In this document: positions 13,329 to 31,529 of the stretch, in pieces
How positions within the stretch are numbered: position 1 is the stretch's first letter
How the letters are laid out: the number at the start of each line of letters is the position of its first letter
Origin: Lindgomyces ingoldianus
Lineage: Eukaryota; Ascomycota; Dothideomycetes; Pleosporales; Lindgomycetaceae
Assembly (NCBI RefSeq): GCF_010093535.1
Contig: NW_022985166.1
Span: 812,455-876,454 of the forward strand
Direction: 5' to 3'
DNA length: 64,000 bases
Notes under the pieces: generated by a model
What the model saw: the letters and a program-made list of their open reading frames with translations, nothing else
The model's database searches: none
Told to the model about the DNA's origin: nothing
Made by a program: the position numbers and the translations under genes

Positions 13329-14569
13329 GTTGGGTCTGTGCCTGACACCTTCGTCACTGTGCCTTCAACTGGTTGGATCGCGGCGGATAATGAGATCACA
13401 CGGCCAGGGCAAAACGGGTGCGTGAAGGGGAGCCCAGTGAATGTCGGAACTGAAATTGTTGATCCTCTGAAAGGATGCCGATTGCAGGCTAGGGTCGGAG
13501 GTTTCAGATGTGTTTGGTGGACCAGGAGGTGTTTACCACGGCAACCAGATGCGTTGCGCAATCGTGGGATGGTCGAAATGAGGGTGTACGTGTGTTGCCC
13601 GAAGAATGAAGAGAATTTGAGTGAGGAGATGAGCAGTGCCGTGAATACAAATGCAGTCAGCAGGTCTTCAGCGCAAATGCGGCTGCACGTTTGGCGGTTG
13701 CTGTAGCCACAGCCAAGCACCCGAAACCTGAGAACTGCCCTGTGAGATGCCATGCCATGAGCCACATTGCCGCGCATCATCAGAGATTAGCCACCGCCGC
13801 ACCTCCAGTTCGTAATCTATTTTTACCCTTCCTTACAGAGCATGTCCATAATGATCTCATCACAAACGAATCTCGCAACTTCAAAACATTCACCCCATCA
13901 CCAAGTAGCAGTTCTTTTAAATCTGCTGGTCTTCGCTGTGGAATTCTGTCGTTGGAATTTTGCTGTCTCTGGAACTCCTGTCAGCTCATTCAGCTGGGCG
14001 TTGCTGAAGAGCTCCTGAACTGAAAAGCATTGTTCCTTGAGAACGCTAGGCTTCATATTGGGTACCTAACCGACCACCAAGTCTAGCTTTGCTGAAAGAG
14101 GATGGCTTGTGTCTTGATACGATCAAAAGAATTCATGAGACCCCAGCCTTGCGGATGGACGACATCCGGACTGGGACCCAAACAGAATATTTAGATGTGT
14201 CAATAAGCTAGAAGAATGGTTACTGAGCATCAGGCAATTCGGATTTGCGTGATCATGGTGCTTCAGCCGCTTAGAGAGGAGTGGCTACTGTACAGAAGGT
14301 GCTCATGCCTCTTGTAGGGCTGAATGGCTTCACGCAGGGGTCTGCGGGCTAGGCTGAGTCCAAACTACGGGAGACATCAAGGCAGACGCAAAAGTATTGT
14401 TAGCTGAATTGATACACTGTCATGAGGCTCACTCGTGCAATGGAATATTCTATAGGAACACGTTTGGGTGCATTTCCTATTATCATCTATCAGGGTATCA
14501 TATCAAGCCCCTACTATCATCTGCACTCCCTTTCACTTCCTTGCCCCTCTATCCCATCTCACGCACCCA
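13329..14569. other. Intergenic region: chitin synthase promoter
   Basis: About 1.24 kb upstream of chitin synthase and downstream of the tyrosine phosphatase gene. Open frames present here have no family resemblance and partly overlap the first chitin synthase exon, so none is called. Confidence 0.5.
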
Positions 14570-15237
14570 TCAACTCAACAAGCCCTCCTCAAGCATCTCC
14601 AAGAAAGCCTTCGAAAACTTCACACTCTGTGCATACGCAATCTCAAACCCGTCTCTCGCCCCATAATACGGATCCTGCACCTCCTCTCCCCTCCCACCCT
14701 TTCTTTTCTTCCCCCCAAACTCCCCAAACAACATCACCTTCCCCAAACTCTTCCCTCCCTCTTCCTCACCCAGCTTCTTAACCTCTCGTGACCGTAGCCT
14801 CCGCAGGTGCTCCAAATTATCATCATCCATCGCAAGAATATAATCAAACTCTGTGAAATCCTTTGTCTGGAACTTCCTCGCCTGGTGTCGGTATGTAGAG
14901 ATGCCGTTGTCCGCGAGTGTGGACATGGTGCGCGAGTCCGGGCCATCGCCGATGTGGTACGCGCCGGTGCCGCAGGAGTCTATTTTTGCAACGAGAGGGT
15001 GGCCGGGTTTGTCGGAGGGGCGGGTTAGGCTTTGGAAGACTCCTTCGGCCATGGTGGAACGGCCTGTGAGGATTAATTCGGGACTAATTGAGGGAGAGGA
15101 GGAAGGGCAGGGGAGGAAGGGGCCGTACAGATGTTTCCCAGGCAGACAAAGAGGACGGAGACGGGTTTTGGGGATGGAGAGGGGGAGGTGGGCATTGTGT
15201 CTGCACTCGAGGTAGCGGCTGCTTCTCCGGCGGTCAT
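14570..15237 (-). CDS. LTP1: Low-molecular-weight protein tyrosine phosphatase
   Basis: Cytosolic acid phosphatase that removes phosphate from phosphotyrosine. Exons 15129-15237 and 14570-15063 encode 200 residues. The 65-bp intron interrupts the catalytic loop; joining gives VLFVCLGNICRST, the C-x5-R-S/T signature with nucleophile Cys32 and Arg38. The general-acid loop VQDPYYG lies near the C-terminus. Residues 1-26 are a Ser/Thr/Pro-rich extension, a little longer than in yeast Ltp1. A basic/acidic low-complexity stretch (about residues 140-165) precedes the DPYY loop. The start is the first ATG in frame with the signature. Confidence 0.9.
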
Positions 15238-15607
15238 GGTTGCGGTGGTGGGGTGGTAGAGAGTTTGTTGGGAGAAGGGTTGCGTTGGGAGCTACACTCA
15301 AAAGCTATGCCAAGACTCCCACTGTTTTTCTGTTTACATGGAATTTCATTGTACGTAGGACAAGATATATACAGGTGATAATGCACTAGAAGGGGCGAGA
15401 AGATTTGAGCTCCCTGTAAAGTCTCGACTAGTAATTCACTCCCAGGCTCTATGGGAGACCTCCCCGCTAGGTCACCTCGTGAAGTCGGCAACTCACGATC
15501 CAATAGAACCCACAAGCCCGAGTAACGGATAACCGGTCATATCTTTAGGCTAGAGGTGACTTAAATTTGGCCCGACTGGGTGACTCACCCGTTGTACATA
15601 GCAACTG
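15238..15607. other. Intergenic region
   Basis: A 370-bp gap between the phosphatase promoter and the 3' end of the next minus-strand gene. Nothing recognised. Confidence 0.5.
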
Positions 15608-16386
15608 CTACTTATTTTTCATCTGACCCTCCAGCTCTCTAAGGCGTTGAACCAGCTTCTCGCGGAGAAACGGAGGTATCCCAAGACTACAAATGTTAGC
15701 TCGCCTGCTCAAATAGCAAAAAACCAATATACCACTCACATTCCCTCTCTTGTCACAATTCGATAAGTGCCACTAGCCTGATAGTTCCCGCCATCCGCAA
15801 CAAATCTCCCCTCCCCATCAACCTCCAAACTCCCAAAAATATCCTCTGGCCAAGCGATTCGACCCCAGTCTGGCGGATTCCTAGAATCACTAACGTGTAT
15901 CCAGCCTCCCCTATTTGCGCCTCCCATTCCACCTTGCTGGATTGCCCCACCAGCGCCTTCTCCGCTCGCACCACCGAGGTGGAAGCCACTGGGAGAGGCG
16001 AATACAGCGGCTTGATGTTTTACTTCAGGATCATGGGCAGCGTAGGAGTGGAATACAGATTGGAGGACGCCGAGGAATTTGTGGTTTTCAGTGAAGGTGT
16101 CTGGTGTTGGTGGAAGAGCGGATGCAGTGCCGATTGCGAGAGCGGGTGTTGGTGGGTCAGTGGGTAGCAGGGAGAGAAGGGATTTATTGAGCTCGTTTGG
16201 GTGCTTGAAGACATACTGACTCTGAATTAACCTGTATATCAAGGATCCTCAAAGGCATGCTCTTACAATGTGAGGATTTCCTGGCAGGGTCGAAACATTT
16301 CGTGAACCTCGAAGTATGAGCTGGGACCGAGCTTGGAAAGCGGGTCGCATGCAGCGAGTCGACCGAATAATAGTATTCTGCAGCAT
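15608..16386 (-). CDS. Conserved-looking protein with a probable mitochondrial presequence
   Basis: Proposed exons are 16267-16386, 15740-16215 and 15608-15686, about 224 residues. The second acceptor could also be at 16222, adding two residues. The first exon encodes an Arg/Ser-rich start (MLQNTIIRSTRCMRPAFQAR...) that fits a mitochondrial targeting peptide. The body contains YVFKHPNELNKSLLSLLPTD, ENHKFLGVLQSVFHSYAAHD, a glycine-rich stretch and GRIAWPEDIFGSLEVDGEG. The last exon ends in a charged helix, LREKLVQRLRELEG. The smooth joining of three frames across GT-AG introns argues that it is real. I do not recognise its function. It is transcribed away from the MFS permease gene 487 bp upstream. 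Confidence 0.7.
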
Positions 16387-16873
16387 ATCTACAGCAGTGC
16401 AGATTAAGAGAAAGAAGTTGTTTCCCAGAATGGGGTGTCAATTGAAAGCTGCTCAAGAAGATTGAGCTCGAACGATGATGTCCACCGATTAACGCTAACC
16501 ATTTCAAGTTAGCCCTTCTATAATCAGATCTCCTAGTCCCTTCGTGACACCAAACTTCCTTATCGGACATGTTGCTTGATGGCTCTGCTAAGCCGAACAC
16601 GAGAACAAACTCATGTGAGAACAGTGTGACAATATCACCCGCTTTACTCGCCTCTCGCGGGTTGAAAGTCAAGCCGCAGCATCATCTCTCAATCCGATCT
16701 TAGTGCACCCCACCAAGGCAAATTTCTTCCTCAACGAATAGCATGCGATCGTTCGGAGCGCTGTCCGGCATCGGCTATTACTATGAGAGAGGATATGAGC
16801 CGTCAGTAATCCCAAGATCAATGGACGCGCTTTTTTCTTTTCTTGCTCATTGTCCCATTGTTTACTTACGACC
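16387..16873. promoter_or_regulatory. Divergent promoter region
   Basis: The 487 bp separate the starts of the minus-strand mitochondrial-type gene and the plus-strand MFS permease, so both promoters must lie here. No specific motif was identified. Confidence 0.5.
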
Positions 16874-18743
16874 ATGGCATCTGTTGGAATAGAGTCGATT
16901 GATAAAGATATTAGCCAAATCCCAGAAAACACTCCTAAGAAAGGAGAGCTCCACCACGATGTTGAAGTCGGGCCAGAGATGATTGATCTTGATCGAATTG
17001 AGAGGGTGTACAAGTGAGTCCAAATCCCAATCCAGCGTTTTGATTGCTAATCGTCTTCGAGGAAGCTAGACCGACGTATACTACCAGGTGGTTATCAACC
17101 CCAAGCAGTATACGTGCCCCGCTTACACTTTATAGCATTCTGGGTCCTGTACTTCCTCTGCTCAGCGATTCGGTCAAATGTTGGGCTTGCCCAGACGATG
17201 AATTCCAAACAGCATCATGACCTTGCCTCTGAGCTTAACCTAACCCCGAAGCAAGTGTCAACTGGACTAGCGCTCTTCTATGTCTGCTATGTCTTGTTTG
17301 ACCTACCCTCCAACCTGATTATGTCCAAGTTGAGCCCGCACGTATGGATGAGTAGAATCGTAACCGGAGTCGGCATCATCGGAACATGTCTAACTGCTAT
17401 GAAGGCGGCCTGGAGCTTCTAGTACGTTAAACGCCTCCTAAAGGGTTGAACAGCTGCTTATCTTGTCCGATAATATAGTTTACTACGGCTGCTGCTTGGT
17501 ATCGTAATTGCGGGTATGTGGCCAGGCATGTCATATTATCTCACACTTTTCTATCCGCCCTCTCGTACTGGTAAGCGGATTGGCCGCTACTTTACTGCAG
17601 CGCAGGTTTCCGCAGCGGTCGTGGGTCTAGTTTCCGCCGGGTTCCAGGAGATGGATGGCTTAGGGGGGTTGGTAGGATTCCAGTGGATGTTTTTGCTGTA
17701 CGGCTTGGTTGGAACCATTGTCGGTATATCCTTGTTATGGTGGCTTCCGGATCGTCCGTTGCCTCCAGGCGAAGTCCGCGATCGAGAGAGCTGGCGAAGA
17801 TTCATACCTCAAAGTAAACCGGCTTTGACAGGCGAGGATGCGCGAATCCACTACGACGACTTGACGCGGGTATACCATCGCCGAACCTGGAACATGAGAG
17901 ATCTCTGGCATGTGGTGATCGATTGGCGTTTGTGGCCATTGGTCATGATGTATTTTGGTGTGGTGGGTGTGGGCATTGGGGTAAGTTTAATCCCATTGAT
18001 TGGGGAGCGACAGCTGTATAACTTAAAGTTAGACCCAAAGCTACGGCACAGTCATCATCCGGGGTATTAACCCAGACCTTACAGGCATCCAGCTTAGCCT
18101 GCTCTTTGCTCCGATTTGGGTGGTGAGTAACTCCGAAACCCAACCTTGCTACCTGCTCTAATCTTATCAGATGGATCTCATTGCTATTCTCATCGTCACT
18201 CCCCTTTCTGACCGGTTTCATCACCACCGCGCTCTATTCTTCAGTACTGCCGTCATGATCCAGATCACTGGCCTGCTCGTCACAACCTTTGCGGGGAACG
18301 AGTCCAGCTCGTGGTCGCGCTATGGAGGCCTCTTGATGGTGGGCTTCGGGCTGGGACCGACAGTCCCCATCTGCATGACCTGGACCAACGAGATATTCCA
18401 GCCGCGCCATGGTGAAGTTGGTGTGGCTGCCGCAAGTGCGCTTGTTTCCGGATTAGGAAACTTAGGCAGCATTCTGACCACCTACGCATTATACACAGGT
18501 TGGCCGGCAGATGCCGTCGGACCTCACAAGTTTCGAAAGAGTAACCTAGTCATGATCGGTATCCTGTGTGGCAGCATTCTAAGTGCTGGCGTAATGGTGG
18601 TATTATTGAAGGTGTTTGGCAACTCTAGAGCAAAGCAGATTAGCAGCGCCAGCTCGACTAGTGTCGGCGAGGCTGTCTACGTCGATGGTGCGGCTCGGCG
18701 AGAGGTGCAGCAGAGAGGGTTGGGACGGATGTTCAGTTTTTAG
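16874..18743 (+). CDS. MFS permease, Dal5/allantoate permease-like (anion:cation symporter family)
   Basis: Plasma-membrane importer of a small organic anion or vitamin; the substrate is not readable from sequence. Six exons: 16874-17013, 17062-17087, 17136-17421, 17479-17980, 18033-18122 and 18171-18743, giving 538 residues. Introns are 48-57 bp with clear branch sites. The 26-bp second exon is supported because joining restores the family signature KLDRRILPAFWVLYFLCSAI followed by RSNVGLAQTMN. About 12 membrane segments are visible, including WSFYLLRLLLGIVIAGMWPG, IQLSLLFAPIW and DLIAILIVTPLSDRF. Family members carry allantoate, nicotinate, pantothenate, biotin or related substrates. Confidence 0.9.
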
Positions 18744-22654
<3,911 letters not shown>

Positions 22655-23761
22655 ATGTAATATAATTTGTGGAAGTTGGGGTGTGCGGGAGCGGGGTGGT
22701 AGTAGTTGTAGAGACAGAGGTGAGACGGAGGAGGTGGAAGTGGTTCTGGGCTTGGAGGTGGATTTGCCGGATCGATGGCATACTTTCTGGTTGGCTGGCG
22801 CTCACGATGATCATGAAAATTATGTAGCCTTTTTCCTTCCCTCCTGGGAATTTCTTTTTTTTTTCCACTTTTGGTAATTTCATGCTTGCTCTCGGAAGCT
22901 GTCAGGTTAATATCACATCGAAGGAACGTATATCTTCCGTCATTCATCTCATTTGCCTAGAGGTCGGGGCTGAAGGCAAGATTCCTGTGCCTTCAATGGG
23001 CTATCTTGATGAGATCTCGGAGTCTAGTTTGCTTGATATAATGCGATAGGGTCAGATGTGTGCTGTGTGTGGAGGTATGGGAACCTCTGTCCCTACGAGG
23101 CGGGAACCCTAGTGACAAAATCACCTCAACTTTGCGCGCAACTACTTTTACAGCAACAGGAAGCAAACATTGCAATTAGTAGGTGGCTTTATTGCCTAAT
23201 TTTCGTCCACGTCGAACCTCATTTTAATACTGGAGATTTCTGTCGTCGCTGTTGTAAGATATGATGTAAATATCGTACTCAGAAGTTTGGAGCATTATTT
23301 ATCACTTATCTGCAAAGTATTGCAAGGATTTTCACCCTGCGTCGCCATTCACGCTCCTCTTTGTGCGTCGTCGTGGATTGGTTCATAGACTAGGGGTTTA
23401 AAACAAGTTTAAGTTTATCAACTCCAGATCATAGTTGTGCTAACAATTTGTCTGCAGCGCACCATTTCAGTAGCCTGCCGCAATCTCGACGGGCTATGCT
23501 TACAAGTTGGTTAGAGTAGCTCTGAGCGAATCTACTCTGAAATGCTCTATTCATGCGCTTCAGACCTAACGTGTCACTTGCGCCAAGGACTGATATTAGG
23601 GCTCTGAACGAACTAGTTCTCTTATCTGCTAAGGCTGGAATATTGTGTTGACTGGCAAAATAGAGCAAACTCATTACAATCTGATGCCTTGGCTTGATGT
23701 TTAATCCCCTTTCATTTATTCATGTACAACCCTTCTTATGCAAAACATATGCTTACCTATA
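22655..23761. other. Intergenic region with one unassigned minus-strand open frame
   Basis: The region follows SNF1 and contains an A/T run near 22850. A minus-strand open frame at 23429-23674 (81 residues, beginning MSLLYFASQHNIPALADKR) lies just downstream of the dead NLR gene and may be a scrap of the same or another gene. It has no recognised domain. Confidence 0.35.
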
Positions 23762-26700
23762 CTAGTTTCTTTGGCGCATTTCTCGAGAAACTACGCCATG
23801 TCTAAATAACCTTAGTTGAAACTTCTTCTTGTACTTTCCACTCAGCGTGTGAACCTCAGCACCACTATCAGCTAAGAACTGCACGACGTCTAAGTAGCCG
23901 TTATAGAAAGCCTCCTGCGGTGCGCCGCCGTACTCTCCACCCTGTGCGTTAAGGTCGGCGCCCTTCTTGACCAAGAACGGCACAGTGTCTAAGTAACCCG
24001 AAAATGAAGCCGCCTGCAGTGCGTTGCCGTAGAAGCCACCCTTAGCGTTAACGTTAGCGCCATTCTCAACTAGGAACCGCACGGCGTCGAGGCGACCCAT
24101 AAATGAAGCATTAACGTCGGCGCCCTTCTCAACTAGGAACTTCACAACGTCTAAGTGACCCTCTAGTGAAACTGCCTGCAGTGCGTTGCCGTACTCTCCA
24201 CCCGGCGCGTTGATGTTGGCGCCTTCTCAGCTAAGAACCGCACGATGTCTAAGTAACCCCAACATGAAGCCGCTCGCAGTGCGTTGACGTCGGCGCCGTT
24301 CCTAGTTAGGAACTGCACGGTGTCTAAGTGACCACTCCATGAAGCCGCCTGTAGTGCGTTGCCGCATATTCCGCCTTGCGCGTTGACGTTAGCCCCCTTC
24401 TCGGCTATGAACTGCACGATGTCTAAATGACCCCAGTATGAAGCCGCTTGCCGTGCGTTGCCGTGGTACCCACCCTGCGCGTTGACATCGGCACCCTTTT
24501 CAATTAGGAATTGCATGATGTCTAAGCGACCCGCTGATGAAGCCGCCTGTAATGCGTTGCCGCAAATTCCGCCTTGCGCGTTGACGTTAGCCCCCTTCTC
24601 AGCTATGAACTGCACGATGTCTAAATGAACCTAGGCTGAAGCCGCTTGCAGTGCGTTGCCGTTGTATCTACCCTGCGCGTTGACATCGGCACCCTTCTCG
24701 GTTAGGAATTGCACGATGTCTAAGTGACTCGCTGATAAAGCCGCCTGTAGCACGTTGCCATACTCTCCACCCTGTGCGTTTACGTCAGCGCCCTTCCCAG
24801 ATAAGTACCGCACGATGTCAAAGTAACCCTTGAGTGAAGCCCCCTGCAGTGCGCTGCCGTAGTGACCACTCAGCACATTAACATCAGCGCCCTTCTCAAC
24901 TAGTAACTGCACAGTGTTAACTGGTCCTTAGCTGAAGCCACCTCCAGTGTGCTTCCGTACTCTCTACACTGCGCGTTGGGGTCGGAGCCCTTCTTGACTA
25001 GGAATCGCACGATGTCTAAGTGGCCATTCCATGAAGCTGCCTGCAGGGCGCTGCCATACTCTCCACCTTGTGCGTTGGCGTTGGCGCCCTTCTCAGCTAG
25101 GAACTGCACGATGTCTAAGTGACCTTCGAATGAAGCCACCTGTAGTGCATAGCTGTAAAAGCCACCCTGCATGTTGATGTCGGCATTAGTCTCCAAGATT
25201 AATCGTCTTACGACATCAGCCAGTCCGGTCCGGCTCGCGTAGTATAGTGGGGAAGGAATCGATGATAAAGTATGTCCGAAGTCCACTCCTCCACATTCAC
25301 TGTCAAGGTCGTAAGGGTGAATCCATGTTAGGTAGGCTTCCCCACTTGCGTTTAGTAATTTGTGAATGAAGACGGTCGTCTCTGCACCCAGTTCTGTATT
25401 TGCTTTCACATGATTCACTCATTGCTGCGCTGAACACTCTGCTAGCGCATATTCGTCTAGATTTTCTAGGGTCAAGGCACCGGGCCTATCGAACTGTAGC
25501 AAGTACTGGAGGCAGCACTTAGCGATTGATTGATGGCACTGTATAGAGTCCATAGCGTACAAACTCACTTTGCTTTTGTAAACGCGCTCTGAAACCAGAT
25601 ATTCTTTTACGGAATAATGAGCCAAAAGAACTACGGGTCTCTCGGGGCCATCGTAAGACCAGTGGTCTGGTTTGTCTGGAGTGGTGACAGTTACCAAGCT
25701 AGAGCATATAGTGAGGACCTCTAAAGGATCTTCAAGAATCTCATCGCAGTCAAAAGCTGGGCAGCGCTCTGCATCAATAGCAGGAATTTCGGCAACTTCA
25801 GCTAGCAGTAGAGGTCTTGATGAAAAAGTAAGCCATCGCAAGATAAGAATCGCATATTCAATGTCGCTTTCTTTAATCGCACCTAGAATTCGGTTATATG
25901 TCTCATCCAAATTCAGTGGGAGATCCACGAGAGTTTGAAGGAGCTGCTTTCAGTTACGACATTCCCCGAGAATGTCCAATTGACGGGCAGCCCATCGGAA
26001 CCTAGTTCCGTAAGCTTGCCATGCCGCAGTGACTATGGTAGGAATGTATACATTCCGTGAGCTCCTTTAATTAACGAAGTTTCGATCCGCTGCCGGATTG
26101 TGGCATCAGAATGCCATTTCTGAAGGCTTTCATTGTCAGAGAGTCGCTGACATACGTAGGACTGTATGTCATGGTCAACAGCACTACTCTGAATACAGAG
26201 AACGTTTTTACCATCTAGAATGCGTCCGAGGGTTCTTTCAATATCACCCTCTCTACGGCTTGTAAGAAGAAGATGGAACCCTTCCAGTTCCCATGTAGAC
26301 ATCTCTTTCACGATTCTCATGAGTTCCTTCCGGTTAGCGCATTCATCCAAGGCATCAATGACGACTTATGTTTGGGGGAACTCTTCGATCAATTGCTTTA
26401 GAGCTTTGAGAAGCGTATTTAGAGATGGCTGTCGCTTTCCATTGTCATAAGATGCGAAGAGTGCACTGAGACCAGTGGATATTTTGATGCACTGCTGCAA
26501 CAACTGAAAGATTAACGATCGGACCATTAACTCGGGATCCTGTTTTTGTCGGTCGTTGAAGTAGAAATAAAAATAAGCGACTGCTTTCCCTGGCTTATCC
26601 GCGCTATGTTGAAGTAGATTCTCAAGCAAGGTTGAGCTGAGGACAGTCTTTCCGCAGCCTGGGATACCGTGCAGCCAGATGAAGGAAGCTTCAATTTCCC

Positions 26701-27328
26701 ACTTTCTGTACAGATCGCTCTCAAGGAGCCATAGTCCGGTATCAGCCTGGCTTAGATGGAGGGCCTTCTGAAAGTTGACTGATGGATCCGGCGTAGATAG
26801 CCATTGTCGTACCCTGATAAGCTTAGTGTCTGGAGTAATCGTTAACAGTGACATCTCGATTCTGTTGAATGTCGTATCCGTGAGGGGCTGCAACATTGAA
26901 GACGATGCAGCAAAATAGAAAGTTAGCATTGTGATGTATCCGCGGAGGATTTTCGTCAAAGTTCTCGATCTTTCCATCCTTTAACACACTGTCCATCGAT
27001 TTAAGGGTCTTCTTAGCCCACCCGTCGCTCTGTCGCGGCAACGTTTTCACTAGTAGGGAATCTATGTCTTAAATCGATCCCCCGCAGCCCTGGATTGCTG
27101 GTAGAAGTGCGGCTGCGCACTCGTTCCGAAATTGGCGGCTGTCGATTGCTTCCTTGATTTGTTGAAGGGTGCGGACCAGCGCAGGTAGCTCAGCTTTTAT
27201 GTGGCGCAGCGACTTTAGAATTTCACTCGTACCAGAAACTCATTGAGGCGGCCGAGCACCTTAGAGGTAAATTCCACGAGCTGAATGATACTGGAGACGA
27301 TGCTGACCACAACGAGCCCTTCAGCCAT
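23762..27328 (-). pseudogene. Broken SesA-NACHT-ankyrin NLR-type gene
   Basis: Remnant of a fungal STAND/NLR receptor of the class linked to non-self recognition and incompatibility. From ATG 27326-27328 the N-terminus reads MAEGLVVVSIVSSIIQLVEF, matching the SesA-type NACHT N-terminal domain. The NACHT module follows: P-loop LHGIPGCGKT near 26650, Walker B VVIDALDEC near 26350, then FRWAARQLDIL. About a dozen or more ankyrin repeats fill 23800-25250. Lesions include in-frame stops at 27069-27071, 26366-26368, 25950-25952, 25419-25421 and 24631-24633. Frame changes lie near 27230, 26955, 24910 and 24225. A 50-bp stretch at 26002-26051 behaves as a normal GT-AG intron and is not a lesion. The stops at 27069 (CAA to TAA) and 24631 (TGG to TAG) fit C-to-T change at CpA. 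Confidence 0.85.
23800..25250 (-). repeat. Ankyrin-repeat-coding array
   Basis: Tandem repeats of about 100 bp, each encoding a variant of GHLDIVQFLAEKGADVNAQG...YGNALQAAS. Neighbouring units are strikingly alike; for example, VQFIAEKGANVNAQGGICGN occurs twice. At least two units are shortened in frame (NGADVNALRAASCWGYLD and KGADVNASFMGRLDAVRF), as expected from unequal exchange between repeats. Confidence 0.85.
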
Positions 27329-28601
27329 TGCGGGTATGATGCCAGGTTGGTTGCTGGGCTAGAATCAAGGTGAAGGCTAATCCTCCACTCAGCGAAATCT
27401 CAGACACGGTTATTCCTCCACGATAAATATTCGGGGCACACTTATCTTGCTCGATAATACTTCCACCCTTGTTAGGATTTCATGGACAAGGCACTGCTGC
27501 CTGAATCGTTCGATTGCGGCTTGGCTGGGGTTCAGGATATGACTATAACGTAGCTAGCGTCGAAAATGTCAGCCTGTCTTAAAACTACCCAGTTAATGAG
27601 CCAATCAACGAGCCCGCACAAAAACTCGCGCTGGAAGCGACACCGGACGACAATGCTTGTAATACTTTGCAGAAAGGGATTAGTAATGCCTTGGTCCTAG
27701 ACGTGTGATTCTTATATAGATAGCTAGCAGCAAGGCTGATTTCTAACCTATATAAAGTATCAAGCTCGCGCTTTGTGCAGACGAGAATTAGGTATTTGAT
27801 CCTCTCAGCAACTGTAATTTGAGTTGACTTGGTGGATATAGAGCATTCTGACTGCTAGCTTCCTGTTCCAGTAGTTGTGAAAGTCATTGCGTGCAAAGTA
27901 TGTGGGGTGGTTCATTTTTACAAACCCAGTGCTGTCTGTCCGGGATCACATGCATTTCGTATCCCAGTCATTCCCCACCTCTCACACAATCTAGTATATA
28001 TTTCACATATAGGGAACAACACTACGAGTCTGAACGAGCGGATGAAAGTTGAGAGAATTCCATTTATGCACTACTCCGTCCAGTCCTCCGTCCAACCAGC
28101 CAACCTCCTTTCACCGTCCTCCATCCGTCTTGAATATTCCCAACATCGCAAATCCTTTTGCCCATCCAGCGTCCAGCTTACTGCCATGTCCATTACACAC
28201 GACTACGCCCACCCACTACCCATCCTTCTATGATATACACATACATAACCTGTCACGGACTACTCCAAAACCTCCATCTCCCTTAGGCCCCTCAGCTCAT
28301 CACCACCTCCCCGCCCCAAACCAACCGAATCCCGCAACTCAACAACCACCCTAGCAAAAAAAGTCGTCCAAGAACGAGAAGTAGAAAAGAAGTTTTTAGG
28401 CACGCACGGATGATGTACATACAAACATGAGGGAAGAGAGTGCCAGGAGTAGGGGGTGTACTTACAGACATGAGCCTCAAAGAAGGCAGAGTCGAACCAA
28501 GCAACACAAAGACGGCAGATTTTTCTATGATCGCAGTAAGGACCAACGTGGAGATCGTAATAGGGGGAGAGGGGATGGGGGGCTAGGGGTTGGGACAGAT
28601 T
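27329..28601. other. Intergenic region
   Basis: About 1.27 kb upstream of the dead NLR gene and downstream of TOM70. No recognisable coding sequence; the left part is presumably the old promoter of the NLR gene. Confidence 0.45.
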
Positions 28602-30845
<2,244 letters not shown>

Positions 30846-31529
30846 TGTGGAAATGCGGGAATGGTGTTGAGGGGCGAATGGGAGAATGGGATACGCGGCG
30901 ATGGGGATAGGAAGGAAAAGAGGGGTCGCGCGCAACGGCAGTGGTGGTGAGGATGAAAGGGGATGATGTGCTTCACCGAGAGCTTAGATGGAAAAGTCGT
31001 AAGGACGGTGGTGGTCAAAGCTCAAACCGAGCTTGCTAGCAACGTCATCCATGGATGTTTACCCAAACTCTGAAGAAGAAATAATTGCTGTTTCTACTTT
31101 GTATTTCGTGTTCATGTCAAAGCGAATATCGCTACCGCTGGGCCTACCTTACGTGAGCTGAATCTATTTCGTTGGCTCTCCTCTCTATTTCCTCCCGAGT
31201 TACGGTGGACAAATTTAACATCACGTGACACAAGTTATTCTTCCCATGACTCTGTCATACCTGTCCTTGCATAGTTCTTCACGATTCTCTGATCCAATTT
31301 ATCCCCTAAATACTCTTCCTGGTATCCCAATTGTTCTTGTATGCAGCCTCAATCCGTTCAACTGTCAAGCCTTGCTGCGTACCAACCCACCCCCACCCCC
31401 ACCCTATCCTAGCCCCGCCATATATCCCCCATAAATCCATAGACTCTCTTCTCGCCCTCAAATACCTCAATTAAAACACTAACAACCGCCAAAGTTGACC
31501 TCAACCCCAACCCCAATCCCAAATCCGCC
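30846..31529. promoter_or_regulatory. Divergent promoter, TOM70 / aminodeoxychorismate lyase
   Basis: The 684 bp separate two divergent starts. A palindromic CACGTG (E-box, bound by Cbf1-type bHLH proteins) lies near 31223. A C-rich stretch (about 31387-31401) and a C/A-rich leader precede the lyase start. Functional assignment of the E-box is inference. Confidence 0.45.

Noticed and set aside
13298..13780. 160-residue minus-strand frame upstream of chitin synthase
   Set aside because: Overlaps the first chitin synthase exon in another frame and has no recognisable features.
26002..26051. Apparent stop codon inside the NACHT region
   Set aside because: The stop lies in a 50-bp GT-AG intron. 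Removing it restores GAHGM-FRWAARQLD in frame, so it was not counted as a lesion.
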